A DNA stretch of 64,000 nt from Palsa-504 sp963834685 (GCA_963834685.1 CAWICW010000013.1:1-64000); one strand, 5' to 3'. Positions 33,990 to 42,330 are shown, counted from the stretch's first letter. Made by a program: numbers and translations. The notes: a model not told the origin generated them from the letters alone.

Positions 33990-34970
33990 ATGCGACTTGG
34001 GGTGCTCGACGTGGGGTCGAATACTGTGCACTTGCTGGTGGTCGATGCCTATCCGGGTGCCCGGCCGATGCCGGCCTTCTCCCACAAGGCCGAGCTCAGG
34101 CTCGCGGATCACCTGGACCACGGGAGCTCGCTGTCCAGGCCGGGCGAGCGCAGCCTGCGCGACGTCGTGGTCGAGGCGCTGGGCATCGCGGAGGACAAGG
34201 GGGTAGAGGACCTCATCGCGTTCGCGACCTCGGCGGTCCGGGAGGCCAAGAACGGCGAGGAGGTCCTGGCCAGGCTCCGCGACCAGACCGGCGCCCAGAT
34301 CAACGTGATGACCGGGCACGAGGAGGCGCGGCTCACCTTCCTGGCCGCCCGGCGCTGGTTCGGCTGGTCCTCGGGGCGGCTGCTCGTCATCGACATCGGC
34401 GGCGGGTCGCTCGAGGTGGCCTCGGGCAGCGACGAGGAGGCCGACGCGGTGACCTCGCTCCCGCTCGGCGCCGGCCGCCTGACCAGGGACTGGATCCCCG
34501 CCGACCCGCCGTCCGCGCAGGACGTGCGCCGACTGCGCAAGCACGTGCGAGCGCAGATCGGCCGGGAAACCGGCGGCCTGCTGCGGCACGGCCTGCCCGA
34601 TCACGTGGTGGGGACCTCGAAGACCTTCCGCCAGCTGGCCAGGATCGCGGGCGCGGCCCCGTCCGGCGAAGGCCCGTACGTCAAGCGCGTCCTGCAGCAC
34701 GCCGACGTCGCCGCGCTGGCCGAACGCCTGCCCAAGATGTCCCAGGCCGAACGGGCCAAGCTGCCCGGCGTCTCGGCCAGCCGGGTGGCCCAGCTCCCGG
34801 CGGGCGCCATCGTGGCCGACGCCGCCCTGGACCTGCTGGGCGCCGACCAGCTTGAGCTCTGCCCCTGGGCGCTACGCGAAGGCGTCATCCTCAGGCGCCT
34901 GGACATGCTCGCCCTGGGCCTTGAGGATGACGCCTTATTTACTGGTGTATCTGCGGCTGCGCCGCGTTAG
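33990..34970 (+). CDS. ppx: Ppx/GppA family exopolyphosphatase
   Basis: 326 residues of the ASKHA phosphatase fold. Motifs: LGVLDVGSNTVHLLVVD (phosphate 1), FATSAVREAKN, GHEEARLTFLA and IDIGGGSLEVASG (phosphate 2). It hydrolyses terminal phosphates of polyphosphate or pppGpp. Length matches the short actinobacterial form without the C-terminal HD domain. A -10-like TAGCGT (33978-33983) ends 6 nt before the ATG, so the mRNA may be leaderless. Its stop overlaps the convergent DivIVA-like gene by 4 nt. Confidence 0.9.
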   Translation: MRLGVLDVGSNTVHLLVVDAYPGARPMPAFSHKAELRLADHLDHGSSLSRPGERSLRDVVVEALGIAEDKGVEDLIAFATSAVREAKNGEEVLARLRDQTGAQINVMTGHEEARLTFLAARRWFGWSSGRLLVIDIGGGSLEVASGSDEEADAVTSLPLGAGRLTRDWIPADPPSAQDVRRLRKHVRAQIGRETGGLLRHGLPDHVVGTSKTFRQLARIAGAAPSGEGPYVKRVLQHADVAALAERLPKMSQAERAKLPGVSASRVAQLPAGAIVADAALDLLGADQLELCPWALREGVILRRLDMLALGLEDDALFTGVSAAAPR

Positions 34971-36067
34971 TTGTCGCTGCCGGGCACGAGGCGGACGCCG
35001 TCGGGGTGCTTGTCCGAATCGAGCACCCCGGTCCGGGCCGACGTGCGCTTCTCCGGCTGAGACGGCGCGGAACCCGGGGCACCCTGGCTCGGTGCGGACG
35101 GGGCAGGCGTGGCCCCGGCCGTGGCGGCCGGGCGCGACGGAGCGGTGCTGGCCGGGGCGGCCGGGGGCTGTGCGGCCGGGCGCGAACCGGCCGGGGCGCC
35201 CGGGCCCGCGGGGCCGGGCGGCGTGGCGGGCCCGTTGGCGCCCCCCTGAGATGCCGCCGGACCGCCGGTGCCCGCCGGAGCCGCGGCCGGGCGCGCCGCG
35301 CCGGCCGAGTCGCCGACGGCGATCGCCTTCGCGGTGGCCTGGTCGACCTCGTCCTCGAGCGACATGCGGGCGCTCTCCGAGGCCACAAGCGAGGAAACCC
35401 CGTCGAGGATGTCGGTCAGCCGCTTGATCGTTTCGGTGTGCCTGGTGGACAGCAGGTTCAGCCGGCGCTCGGCCCCGTCGTGAATGGCGGTCGCACGCGC
35501 CGTGGCCTCATCCAGCGCCTTCTTGGCCTGCGCCTTCGCTCCGGCCAGAACCGCCTCTGACTTCTTCCTGGCGTCGGACGTGGTGTTCTCCGCCTCGGCC
35601 CGGGCTGAGGTCAGCGTCTTCTCAGCCTCGGCCCGCGCCGACGTGATCGCCCGCTCGGCCTGCTCCTGGGCCGCGGTCAGCATCCGCTCGGCCTGCTCGC
35701 GGGCCTCGGCGCGAGCCTTGTCCGCGTCCTGCTGGGCGTCGTTGCGCTGCCGGGCAATGTCTTCATGGGCCTTGGACTTCTGCGACCGGGCCTCGTCGTC
35801 AGCCAGCTTGAGGATCTGGGAGATCCGCTCGCTGACCTCCTCGTGCGCGGGCTTGGCGCCGAGCGCCTGCTGGCGCGCCGTGGCCAGGTCGCGCTTGAGT
35901 TCCTCCCCGTCGTCAAGGGCACGGGCAAGTCGCTGCTCTAGGTCCCGGATCTGGCTGCGGCAGCGGGCGATGAACTCGTCCACCTGCCGACGGCTGTAGC
36001 CGCGCATCTGCATTTCGAACGCATCTTCGTGAACGAGGTTCGGCAGGAGATCACTGTTGTCATTCAT
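34967..36067 (-). CDS. DivIVA-domain coiled-coil protein
   Basis: 366 residues. The N-terminus (about 14-45, EDAFEMQMRGYSRRQVDEFI) carries the DivIVA motif. A coiled coil of about 200 residues follows, rich in Ala/Glu/Arg with repeats such as QAERAITSARAEAEKTLTSA. The C-terminal third (about 250-350) is a Pro/Ala/Gly-rich disordered tail. It resembles polar-growth scaffold proteins of actinobacteria and is related in architecture to the 396-residue protein at 19746. The stop overlaps the ppx stop by 4 nt. Confidence 0.82.
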   Translation of the reverse strand: MNDNSDLLPNLVHEDAFEMQMRGYSRRQVDEFIARCRSQIRDLEQRLARALDDGEELKRDLATARQQALGAKPAHEEVSERISQILKLADDEARSQKSKAHEDIARQRNDAQQDADKARAEAREQAERMLTAAQEQAERAITSARAEAEKTLTSARAEAENTTSDARKKSEAVLAGAKAQAKKALDEATARATAIHDGAERRLNLLSTRHTETIKRLTDILDGVSSLVASESARMSLEDEVDQATAKAIAVGDSAGAARPAAAPAGTGGPAASQGGANGPATPPGPAGPGAPAGSRPAAQPPAAPASTAPSRPAATAGATPAPSAPSQGAPGSAPSQPEKRTSARTGVLDSDKHPDGVRLVPGSDN

Positions 36068-36453
36068 GGCTTTCCGAGATCAAGTAGGCGGGAATAGATG
36101 TCCGGAGGCTAGCGGTGTTAGTGAGGCGCAGAACCGCGTAAGAGGCGAGCGGGGCCGCTACTTCTGTAATATGCGTGCTCCGGACGGGGAGATACGAGCA
36201 TGACTCTCGTCGGTCATCTCTGCCCGCGCAACCGAAACGAACTAGTGTCCCTGTTTATCCCCGTCTGTCCGAGATGGGCGTTGTTACAGTACGTGAGTAT
36301 TTTTGGCAGAGATGCCGCTGATGCTTCTGTGATACGCATTACCGGATTGACGGCAACTGCGCGGGGGTTTCGCGGAATCGTTACCGCCTGGCTGGGTAAA
36401 ACCGCACGTGAAGGTGGTAAGCGAATGACCCTGATGGGTCATGCGGAGGAGCA
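36068..36453. other. intergenic with an 18-bp palindrome
   Basis: This is the promoter region of the divergent DivIVA-like gene and the 70-aa gene. ATGACCC-TGAT-GGGTCAT at 36425-36442 is a perfect 7-bp inverted repeat placed 3 nt before the GGAGGA ribosome binding site of the next gene. A plus-strand frame from ATG 36200 (after GGGGAGATACGAGC) overlaps the next gene and resembles nothing known. Confidence 0.5.
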
Positions 36454-36666
36454 GTGTCGGCACGTAACCTGGGGCCTAAGCGAACGGAGTCGCGATCGGC
36501 GCCGGAGGTGAGCACGATTCCCAGGCAGTTGGACCTTCGCGTTCATGACCGCGTCGCCCTGGACGAGATCGAGCTCTACGCCGAGGTGCTGAGCGCGGTG
36601 GCGGCCTCCGACCGGCCGCTGACCGCCGCCGAGCTCGACGAGGCACTCGGCATCCACGACAACTAG
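36454..36666 (+). CDS. conserved-looking small protein (70 aa)
   Basis: A GTG start with GGAGGA 5 nt upstream. After a basic N-terminus, the core LRVHDRVALDEIELYAEVLS, then AVAASDRPLTAAELDEALGI, is predicted helical and resembles short actinobacterial proteins of unknown function seen beside regulators. It is convergent with mshD, 24 bp away. It could be a small regulatory or adaptor protein. No motif suggests an enzyme. Confidence 0.6.
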   Translation: MSARNLGPKRTESRSAPEVSTIPRQLDLRVHDRVALDEIELYAEVLSAVAASDRPLTAAELDEALGIHDN

Positions 36667-36689
36667 GCCTTGGGGGTCGTACCCCGCGG

Positions 36690-37616
36690 CTAACGCTGCC
36701 GGTACATCGCGTCGGTGCTCCAGCGGGTGAAACCCAGGCCCTCGTACATCCTGATCGCGGGCACGTTGTCCTCGTCCACGTAGAGCATCGCCTCGGCCAG
36801 GCCCCGGTCGCGCAGGTATCCCAGCCCGGCCAGGGTCAGCGCCCGGCCCAGCCCGGTGCCGCGCTCGCCGGGGTCCACCCCGACCACGTAGACCTCGCCG
36901 GTGCACTGCTCCGGCTCGGCGGGCGCGGGGATCTTGGTCCAGTGAAAGCCGGTCATGACGCCGCCGCGCTCGGCGAGGAAGAAGCCGGCCGGGTCGAACC
37001 ACGGTTCCTGCTCGCGGACCTCGAGGTCGCGGCTGGTCCAGGCGCCCTGTTCCGGGTGCTTGGCGAAGGCCCGGCCGTTCAGGCTCAGCCACTCCGGTTC
37101 GTCCTGACCGGGACGGAACGTGCGCAACGTTGTGCCGGCCGGGAGGCGAGGCTGATCCAGCGGGTCCCGCAGTGACCGGCGCATCTGCCACAGGGCGCGG
37201 AAGCGGTCGAAGCCGGCCGCCCGGGCGAGCCGGCCCGCCGCGGGCAGGTCCCCGTGGGCCCAGAGCCGGACCCGGTGCCCGTCGGCCTGGGCGATCAGCT
37301 CGCGCACCAGCGCCAGGCCGAGCCCGTGGCCCCGGTGCAGCGGGCGGATGACCAGTTCGCCGCTGACGTCCAGACCGGGGTGCCCGGGTGTGTCGAGGTA
37401 GGCGTAGCCGGCGATCTCGTCGTTCTTGGTCAGGACCAGGTCACGCCCGGGCGCCGGATCGGCACCGGGCCCAGCGGTGTCGTAGCGCAGGTGCAGCAGC
37501 ACGTGTTCCGAGAGCGGCGCTACCGAGTCGGCGGCCGCCGCGGCCTCGGCCAGGTCCAGGACGCGGGCGACCTGGGCCGGGGTGAGCCTGCCGCCGGTGA
37601 TCGACCAACCCGTCAT
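36690..37616 (-). CDS. mshD: mycothiol synthase MshD
   Basis: 308 residues with two GNAT domains in tandem, as in MshD. The C-terminal active domain has VYVVGVDPGERGTGLGRALT (acetyl-CoA loop) and LYVDEDNVPAIRMYEGLGF. The N-terminal domain has ELVIRPLHRGHGLGLALVRE. It acetylates the cysteinyl amine of Cys-GlcN-Ins to give mycothiol, the actinobacterial redox thiol, in the cytosol. It lies 10 bp downstream of glnR on the same strand, so the two may be co-transcribed. Confidence 0.93.
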   Translation of the reverse strand: MTGWSITGGRLTPAQVARVLDLAEAAAAADSVAPLSEHVLLHLRYDTAGPGADPAPGRDLVLTKNDEIAGYAYLDTPGHPGLDVSGELVIRPLHRGHGLGLALVRELIAQADGHRVRLWAHGDLPAAGRLARAAGFDRFRALWQMRRSLRDPLDQPRLPAGTTLRTFRPGQDEPEWLSLNGRAFAKHPEQGAWTSRDLEVREQEPWFDPAGFFLAERGGVMTGFHWTKIPAPAEPEQCTGEVYVVGVDPGERGTGLGRALTLAGLGYLRDRGLAEAMLYVDEDNVPAIRMYEGLGFTRWSTDAMYRQR

Positions 37617-37626
37617 GGGCCGCAGG

Positions 37627-38403
37627 TCACCGGCCGGAGGCCGCGGCGCGGACTCCGGAACCCCGGATGGTCCCGAGGGGTGCTGAGGGGGTCCGGGTCC
37701 GGTCGTCGCGGCCGAGCTCGGCCCGTTCGGTCTTGACCGGCACGAACCGGTATCCGACGTTGCGCACGGTGCCGATCAGGGCCTCGTGCTCGGAGCCGAG
37801 CTTGGCGCGCAGCCGCCGGACGTGCACGTCCACCGTGCGTGTGCCGCCGAAGTAGTCGTAGCCCCAGACCTCCTGCAGGAGCTGGGCCCGGGTGAAGACC
37901 CGGCCGGGATGCTGGGCCAGGAACTTGAGCAGCTCGAATTCCTTGAAGGTCAGGTCCAGGGCCCGGCCGCGCAGCCGGGCCGCGTAGGTGGCCTCGTCGA
38001 TGGCCAGCTCGCCGGACCGGATCTCGTCCGGGGCCTCCGCCACCGCGGCCACGGCCCGGCGGCCGATGGCGAGCCGGACCCTGGCCTCTACCTCGGCGGG
38101 ACCCGCTGTGTGCAAGATCACGTCATCCGTGCCCCAGTCCGCGTTGACCGCGGCCAGGCCGCCCTCGGTCACGATGGCGAACAGCGGGCAGTCCAGGCCC
38201 GTGGTCTGCAGCAGCCGGCAGATGCTCTTCGCGTGGGCCAGGTCGCGCCGCGCGTCCACCAGTACCGCGTCGGCAGGCGGCGCCTCGACCAGGGCGGATG
38301 CGTCCGCGGGCAGCACCCGGACCGGGTGCAGCAAGAGCCCCAGAGCGGGCAGGACCTCGGCGGACGGCTCGAGCGCGCCGGTGATCAGCAGCAGGTCGCT
38401 CAC
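37627..38403 (-). CDS. glnR: GlnR-type orphan response regulator
   Basis: 258 residues. The receiver domain starts SDLLLITGALEPSAEVLPAL, and the OmpR winged helix contains RGRALDLTFKEFELLKFLAQ, HPGRVFTRAQLLQEVWGYDY and GTRTVDVHVRRLRAKLG. Both are nearly identical to GlnR of Streptomyces and relatives, the global nitrogen regulator that acts without a cognate kinase. GTG 38403 has GGAGG 9 nt upstream. The C-terminal tail varies. No histidine kinase gene adjoins it, as expected. Confidence 0.92.
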   Translation of the reverse strand: MSDLLLITGALEPSAEVLPALGLLLHPVRVLPADASALVEAPPADAVLVDARRDLAHAKSICRLLQTTGLDCPLFAIVTEGGLAAVNADWGTDDVILHTAGPAEVEARVRLAIGRRAVAAVAEAPDEIRSGELAIDEATYAARLRGRALDLTFKEFELLKFLAQHPGRVFTRAQLLQEVWGYDYFGGTRTVDVHVRRLRAKLGSEHEALIGTVRNVGYRFVPVKTERAELGRDDRTRTPSAPLGTIRGSGVRAAASGR

Positions 38404-38462
38404 GCGATGGCACCTCCACTCGCTGGTGCGGGCGCACCCTTACTCCTTGTATAAACAGACAA

Positions 38463-38491
38463 GGACCCGGGGGCAACGGCGCCCGGGTCCC
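38463..38491 (+). promoter_or_regulatory. 5' hairpin before the MoaD-like gene
   Basis: GGACCCGGGGGC-AACG-GCGCCCGGGTCC forms a 12-bp stem with one mismatch, starting about 7 nt after a TATAAA -10-like box (38450-38455) and 21 nt before the MoaD-like ATG. It may be a regulatory leader stem. Confidence 0.4.
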
Positions 38492-38512
38492 GCTGACAAA
38501 AGGATATCCGAA

Positions 38513-38782
38513 ATGGCCAAAGTGACAATCCAGTACTGGGCCGCGGCCAAGGAGGCGGCCGGCGTGGCCGCCGAGTCGGTGGAAGCGGAGACGCTGGCCG
38601 AGGCGCTGGATGTGATCGTGGCGCGGCGCGGGGACGACGCCGGCACCGGGCGGCTGCGCTCGGTGCTGGCGGCATCGTCCTTCCTGGTCGACGGCGCGCC
38701 CGCGGGCCGCCGCTCGCCAGCCGACCTGGTCCTTCCGGAAGCGGCGCGGATCGAGGTGCTGCCGCCGTTCGCCGGCGGTTAG
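38513..38782 (+). CDS. MoaD/ThiS family sulfur-carrier protein
   Basis: 89 residues with the beta-grasp fold pattern VTIQYWAAAKEAAGVAAESV ... VLPPFAGG, ending in the diglycine that becomes the thiocarboxylate. It supplies sulfur for molybdopterin or a related cofactor. No other molybdenum cofactor genes adjoin it. The ATG at 38513 follows AAAGGA at 9 nt. It is divergent from glnR, and its mRNA would start with the hairpin listed above. Confidence 0.85.
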   Translation: MAKVTIQYWAAAKEAAGVAAESVEAETLAEALDVIVARRGDDAGTGRLRSVLAASSFLVDGAPAGRRSPADLVLPEAARIEVLPPFAGG

Positions 38783-38899
38783 CTGCCCGCAATCTTTTCG
38801 GGGTGGGCATTCCGCCGGTTGTGCGGCAGACTGAGTGGATAACGCCCTAGAGTGGTCATTCCAGCACGTTCCGAAGTCAAACCCCCAAACGGGGTGAGC

Positions 38900-39541
38900 A
38901 TGAGCCAGCACATACCACCCAGCCGTCCGAGTCCTGAGCTACCCGGGGACGGGAATTTTCCCGGCGAGCTGAACCGCCCGGCCGCCCCGCACGTTCTTCC
39001 TGGTGTGCCAAACGCGGGAACCGCGCCCCGTTCAGGGCGGGTGGCTGACGAAGCCTTTGTCCGGGCACTGTATGCCGAACACGGCGGCGCCCTGCTTCGC
39101 TACGCCCTTCACCTGACGGGCGGTGACAGGCAGCGTGCGGAGGATCTTGTGCAGGAAACGATAGTGCGGGCGTGGCGCCACCCCGAGGCGCTAGCCGACC
39201 GGCCGGCCAGGCCATGGCTGTTCGCCGTCGCGCGTAACCTCGCGGTCGATTCCTACCGTGCGCGCCAAGCTCGTCCGCCGGAGACCGGGCAGGCGGCCCT
39301 GGAACTACTTCCGGCTGACGACGATGCCGACCGGACGCTTGAATCGTGGGCCGTGGCGGACGCCCTGGCGTCGCTGCGCCCGGACCACCGGCGCGTGATC
39401 GTGGAGACCTACTACCGGGGCTGCTCGGTGGCGGAGGCCGCGGCCACGCTGGGCATACCGGCCGGTACGGTGAAGTCCAGGACGTTTTACGCGCTGAAAG
39501 CACTCAAGCTGGCGCTGCAGGAACGAGGGCTGGCGCCATGA
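38900..39541 (+). CDS. ECF-type sigma-70 factor
   Basis: 213 residues. Region 2 (about 55-125) reads FVRALYAEHGGALLRYALHL and RAEDLVQETIVRAWRHPEAL, then RPWLFAVARNLAVDSYR. Region 4 (about 150-205) reads SLRPDHRRVIVETYYRGCSV and AEAAATLGIPAGTVKSRTFY. It resembles the SigL/ECF39-like actinobacterial group. A 45-residue Pro-rich N-terminus is additional. The ATG at 38900 has GGGGTGA upstream. The stop overlaps the next start (ATGA), so it is co-translated with its anti-sigma factor. Confidence 0.9.
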   Translation: MSQHIPPSRPSPELPGDGNFPGELNRPAAPHVLPGVPNAGTAPRSGRVADEAFVRALYAEHGGALLRYALHLTGGDRQRAEDLVQETIVRAWRHPEALADRPARPWLFAVARNLAVDSYRARQARPPETGQAALELLPADDDADRTLESWAVADALASLRPDHRRVIVETYYRGCSVAEAAATLGIPAGTVKSRTFYALKALKLALQERGLAP

Positions 39542-40257
39542 CCCAAACCTGGGATTGCACCGAGGCCAGGCCGTCGCTCGGCGTCTACGTGCTCGGTGCC
39601 ATCGACCCCGCCGAGCGCGGGCTGGTCGATGCCCACCTGGCCAGCTGCCGGGACTGCCGGGATGAGCTGGCCGGCCTGGCCGGGCTGCCCGCGCTCCTGG
39701 CCCGGGTCAACCCGGACGAGATCAGCCGGATCTGCGCGGACGATACGGTCCGCCCCATGGCCAGCGACGGTCCCCCCGAGGAACTGCTCGGCACCGTGCT
39801 CGGCCTGGCCGAAGCCCGGCGGCGCCGGAACCGGTGGCGGTACCTGTCGGCCGCCGCGGCCGTGGTGGCCATCGCCGGCGGCCTGTTCGCCGGCCTGAGC
39901 TCGGCTACCTCCACGACCGTCACCAAGACGGTGGCCGTCCCGGCCGGCCTCCAGGGCTCGTGGGAGACCGTGGCCGGGACCAACCCGGCCACCGGGGTGA
40001 CCAGTACCGTCGCCTACTCGCAGCAGCTGTGGGGCAACGCGTTCCAGGTCCTGGTCGACCACATCCCGCTGGGCACCACCTGCCAGCTGTGGGTGGTCCA
40101 TCCCGACGGCACCCGGACCCAGGTCGCGGCCTGGACGACGGCCCGCGACGAGGGCAAGGTCTGGTACGGCGGCTCGATGGCCAGCACCGCCGGGTCGATC
40201 AGCAAGTTCCAGATCACCGCGGGTAACAACGTCCTCCTCACCGTCAGGCCGACCTGA
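39538..40257 (+). CDS. zinc-finger anti-sigma factor (RskA-like)
   Basis: 239 residues, with an N-terminal zf-HC2 anti-sigma domain (Cys in WDCTEARPSLG, then HLASCRDCRDEL with the HxxxCxxC motif), one transmembrane helix at about 102-122, and an extracytoplasmic C-terminal domain of the RskA type (GLQGSWETVAGTNPATGVTS ... LWVVHPDGTRTQVA). It would hold the ECF sigma at the membrane until a redox or envelope signal. Start overlaps the sigma stop by 4 nt. Confidence 0.9.
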   Translation: MTQTWDCTEARPSLGVYVLGAIDPAERGLVDAHLASCRDCRDELAGLAGLPALLARVNPDEISRICADDTVRPMASDGPPEELLGTVLGLAEARRRRNRWRYLSAAAAVVAIAGGLFAGLSSATSTTVTKTVAVPAGLQGSWETVAGTNPATGVTSTVAYSQQLWGNAFQVLVDHIPLGTTCQLWVVHPDGTRTQVAAWTTARDEGKVWYGGSMASTAGSISKFQITAGNNVLLTVRPT

Positions 40258-40294
40258 GCCCGTAGGGCCGGCCATCCTGGCCCGCCGGGCGGGA

Positions 40295-40792
40295 ATGGAT
40301 GGCGCCGCGCCCGTGCTGTGTATGGGCGTGACTGGCGGGCTGATCGCGCTGGCCGCGGCCCTGCTCGCGGCGACGGCACTGGGGGTGGCGCTGCGCCGCC
40401 GGGCCGGGCGCTTCCGCCCGGGGTCGCCGGGGACACCCGCGAAGACGGCCGGCGCCGGGAACGGCGCCCTGACCGAGGCCGACCTCGGCACCCGGCTGGG
40501 CGAGCAGGCCACCCTGGTTCAGTTCTCGACCGCCTTCTGCGCCCCGTGCCGTCCCACCCGGCAGATCCTGGGCCAGGTCGCGGACATGGTAGACGGCGTG
40601 GCCCACGTCGAGATCGACGCCGCGGCGCGCCTGGACCTGGTGCGGCGGCTGCGGATCAACAGCACCCCGACCGTCCTGGTCCTGGACCCGGACGGAACCA
40701 TCGTCAAGCGCGCGACCGGCCTGCCGCGCAAAGCCGACGTGATCGCTGCGCTGGGCACGGTGGTCCAGTCCGAAGGCCGGTCACGGAAGTGA
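40295..40792 (+). CDS. membrane-anchored thioredoxin-like protein
   Basis: 165 residues: one N-terminal transmembrane helix (about 13-34), a Pro/Gly linker, and a thioredoxin fold with active site FCAPCRP (CxxC) and the cis-Pro in NSTPTVLVLDPDG. It probably reduces disulfides at the outer face of the membrane. The start is uncertain between ATG 40295, GTG 40313 and ATG 40322. It follows the sigma/anti-sigma pair by 37 bp and precedes the sulfurtransferase operon, whose promoter lies over its stop codon. Confidence 0.82.
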   Translation: MDGAAPVLCMGVTGGLIALAAALLAATALGVALRRRAGRFRPGSPGTPAKTAGAGNGALTEADLGTRLGEQATLVQFSTAFCAPCRPTRQILGQVADMVDGVAHVEIDAAARLDLVRRLRINSTPTVLVLDPDGTIVKRATGLPRKADVIAALGTVVQSEGRSRK

Positions 40793-40817
40793 CAGCCGGA
40801 CTTAGCCCGAATAGCAT
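40789..40817 (+). promoter_or_regulatory. promoter of the sulfurtransferase operon
   Basis: GTGACA (40789-40794) and TAGCAT (40812-40817) are 17 nt apart. The -10 ends 7 nt before the GTG at 40825, so the leader peptide would be translated from a leaderless mRNA. Confidence 0.6.
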
Positions 40818-40824
40818 CGGGTTC

Positions 40825-40977
40825 GTGATGCCCCGGGCCGCGATGACGCTGACCAAGCGGCGTGCGGTCGACTTCTGCCACGTCGCCACCGCCATCTGTC
40901 CGCGTCCGGCCGCCCTGATCTCCCGACGCCGCAGCGCCGCGCTCATCTTATTCATCTTATTCAGGCGCTCGCGGTGA
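40825..40977 (+). CDS. Cys-containing leader peptide upstream of the DUF4395-SseA-SseC operon
   Basis: A frame of about 50 codons from GTG 40825 (or ATG 40828 or 40843) contains MTLTKRRAVDFCHVATAICP. This matches the actinobacterial putative-leader-peptide pattern (basic residues, VDLxRV, then a Cys near AxC) found ahead of sulfur-metabolism genes. Cysteine codons at FCH and ICP could sense charged tRNA-Cys by attenuation or coupling. It ends 57 nt before the DUF4395 start. The promoter 7 nt upstream supports translation. Confidence 0.6.
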   Translation: MMPRAAMTLTKRRAVDFCHVATAICPRPAALISRRRSAALILFILFRRSR

Positions 40978-41034
40978 CCGGCAGGCGCGGCGGCGGCAGA
41001 CGACAGCAGCCGGCTCATGGCGAGGAGCATGACC

Positions 41035-41457
41035 ATGGACATCGACCCGCGCGGTCCCAGGTTCGGCGCGGTGATCACCACCATCGTGCTGGTGGCGGTG
41101 CTGATCACCGGCAGCGCCTGGCTGCTCGGCGCGCAGCTGCTCGTGTTCGCGGCCGGCGCCCTGTTCGGGCTGCGGTACGCGCCGTACGGCATCGTGTACC
41201 GCCGCCTCGTCCGGCCGCGCCTCGGGCCGCCCGCCCGCACCGAAGCCGAAGCCCCGCCGCGGTTCTCTCAGGGCGTGGGCATGGTCTTCGCGGCCGGCGG
41301 CGTCCTGGGCTACGCCCTGGGCGCCACCGCCGTGGGCATCGTCTTTACCGCTTTCGCGTTGTTCGCGGCGTTCCTCAACGCGACGTTCGATTTCTGCCTG
41401 GGCTGCCAGGTGTACCTGTTTATCCAGCGGAACCTAAGGGTCTGGCCATCCGCCTAG
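41035..41457 (+). CDS. DUF4395 membrane protein
   Basis: About 140 residues with four hydrophobic helices and the family segments PRGPRFGAVITTIVLVAVLI, FRGLRYAP-like FGLRYAPYGIVYRRLVRPRL, and NATFDFCLGCQVYLFIQRNL, with a CLGC pair. DUF4395 proteins sit beside thioredoxins and rhodaneses in actinobacteria and are suspected to take part in sulfur or redox transport. ATG 41035 has GAGGAG 8 nt upstream. The sulfurtransferase gene starts 30 bp later. Confidence 0.85.
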   Translation: MDIDPRGPRFGAVITTIVLVAVLITGSAWLLGAQLLVFAAGALFGLRYAPYGIVYRRLVRPRLGPPARTEAEAPPRFSQGVGMVFAAGGVLGYALGATAVGIVFTAFALFAAFLNATFDFCLGCQVYLFIQRNLRVWPSA

Positions 41458-41487
41458 TGACCGGCCAGAGAAGGAGGAAATTCCACC

Positions 41488-42330
41488 ATGAGTCGCTCCG
41501 ACGTCCTCGTGGACGCCGACTGGGCGGAGGCCCATATCGGTGACCCTCATGTCGTCATCGTGGAGGTAGACGAAGACACCAGCGCCTACGACAAGGGTCA
41601 CATCCCGGGCGCGGTCAAGGTCGACTGGAAGAAGGACCTGCAGGACCCGGTCCGCCGTGACTTCGTGGACAAGACCGGCTTCGAGGCGCTGCTGTCCGAG
41701 CGGGGCATCTCCAACGACGACACCGTGCTGCTGTACGGCGGCAACAACAACTGGTTCGCGGCCTACGCCTACTGGTACTTCAGGCTGTACGGCCACGACA
41801 AGGTCCTGCTGCTCGACGGCGGCCGCAAGAAGTGGGAGCTGGATTCCCGCGAGCTGAGCACCGACGTGCCCCGGCGCCCGCGGACCAGCTACACCGCCAC
41901 CGAGCAGGATGCCTCGCTGCGCGCGCTGCGCGACGAGGTGATCGACGCGATCGGCAAGCGCAACCTGGTCGACGTCCGGTCCCCGGACGAGTTCACGGGC
42001 CGGCTGCTCGCCCCGGCGCACCTGCCGCAGGAGGCGGCCCAGCGGGCCGGGCACATTCCCACCGCGCGCAACGTCCCGTGGTCCAAGGCGGCGAACGAGG
42101 ACGGCACGTTCCGGTCCGACGACGAGCTCCGCCAGCTCTACCAGGGCGACGCGGGACTGGACTTCGGCAAGGACACCATCGCCTACTGCCGGATCGGGGA
42201 GCGCTCGGCGCACACCTGGTTCGTCCTGCACGAGCTGCTCGGCCTGTCCAACGTCAAGAACTACGACGGTTCGTGGACCGAGTACGGATCCCTGGTCGGC
42301 GTGCCGATCGAGCTCGGTGAGGCCCGATGA
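41488..42330 (+). CDS. sseA: thiosulfate sulfurtransferase (SseA/CysA2-type rhodanese)
   Basis: 280 residues with two rhodanese domains. The inactive N-terminal domain contains DTVLLYGGNNNWFAAYAYWY, and the C-terminal domain has the active loop AYCRIGERSAHTWF with the persulfide-forming Cys (about residue 233). It moves sulfane sulfur from thiosulfate or other donors to thiol acceptors in the cytosol. A strong AGAAGGAGG precedes the ATG. It overlaps the next gene by ATGA. Its operon begins with a Cys leader peptide, suggesting control by cysteine supply. Confidence 0.93.
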   Translation: MSRSDVLVDADWAEAHIGDPHVVIVEVDEDTSAYDKGHIPGAVKVDWKKDLQDPVRRDFVDKTGFEALLSERGISNDDTVLLYGGNNNWFAAYAYWYFRLYGHDKVLLLDGGRKKWELDSRELSTDVPRRPRTSYTATEQDASLRALRDEVIDAIGKRNLVDVRSPDEFTGRLLAPAHLPQEAAQRAGHIPTARNVPWSKAANEDGTFRSDDELRQLYQGDAGLDFGKDTIAYCRIGERSAHTWFVLHELLGLSNVKNYDGSWTEYGSLVGVPIELGEAR

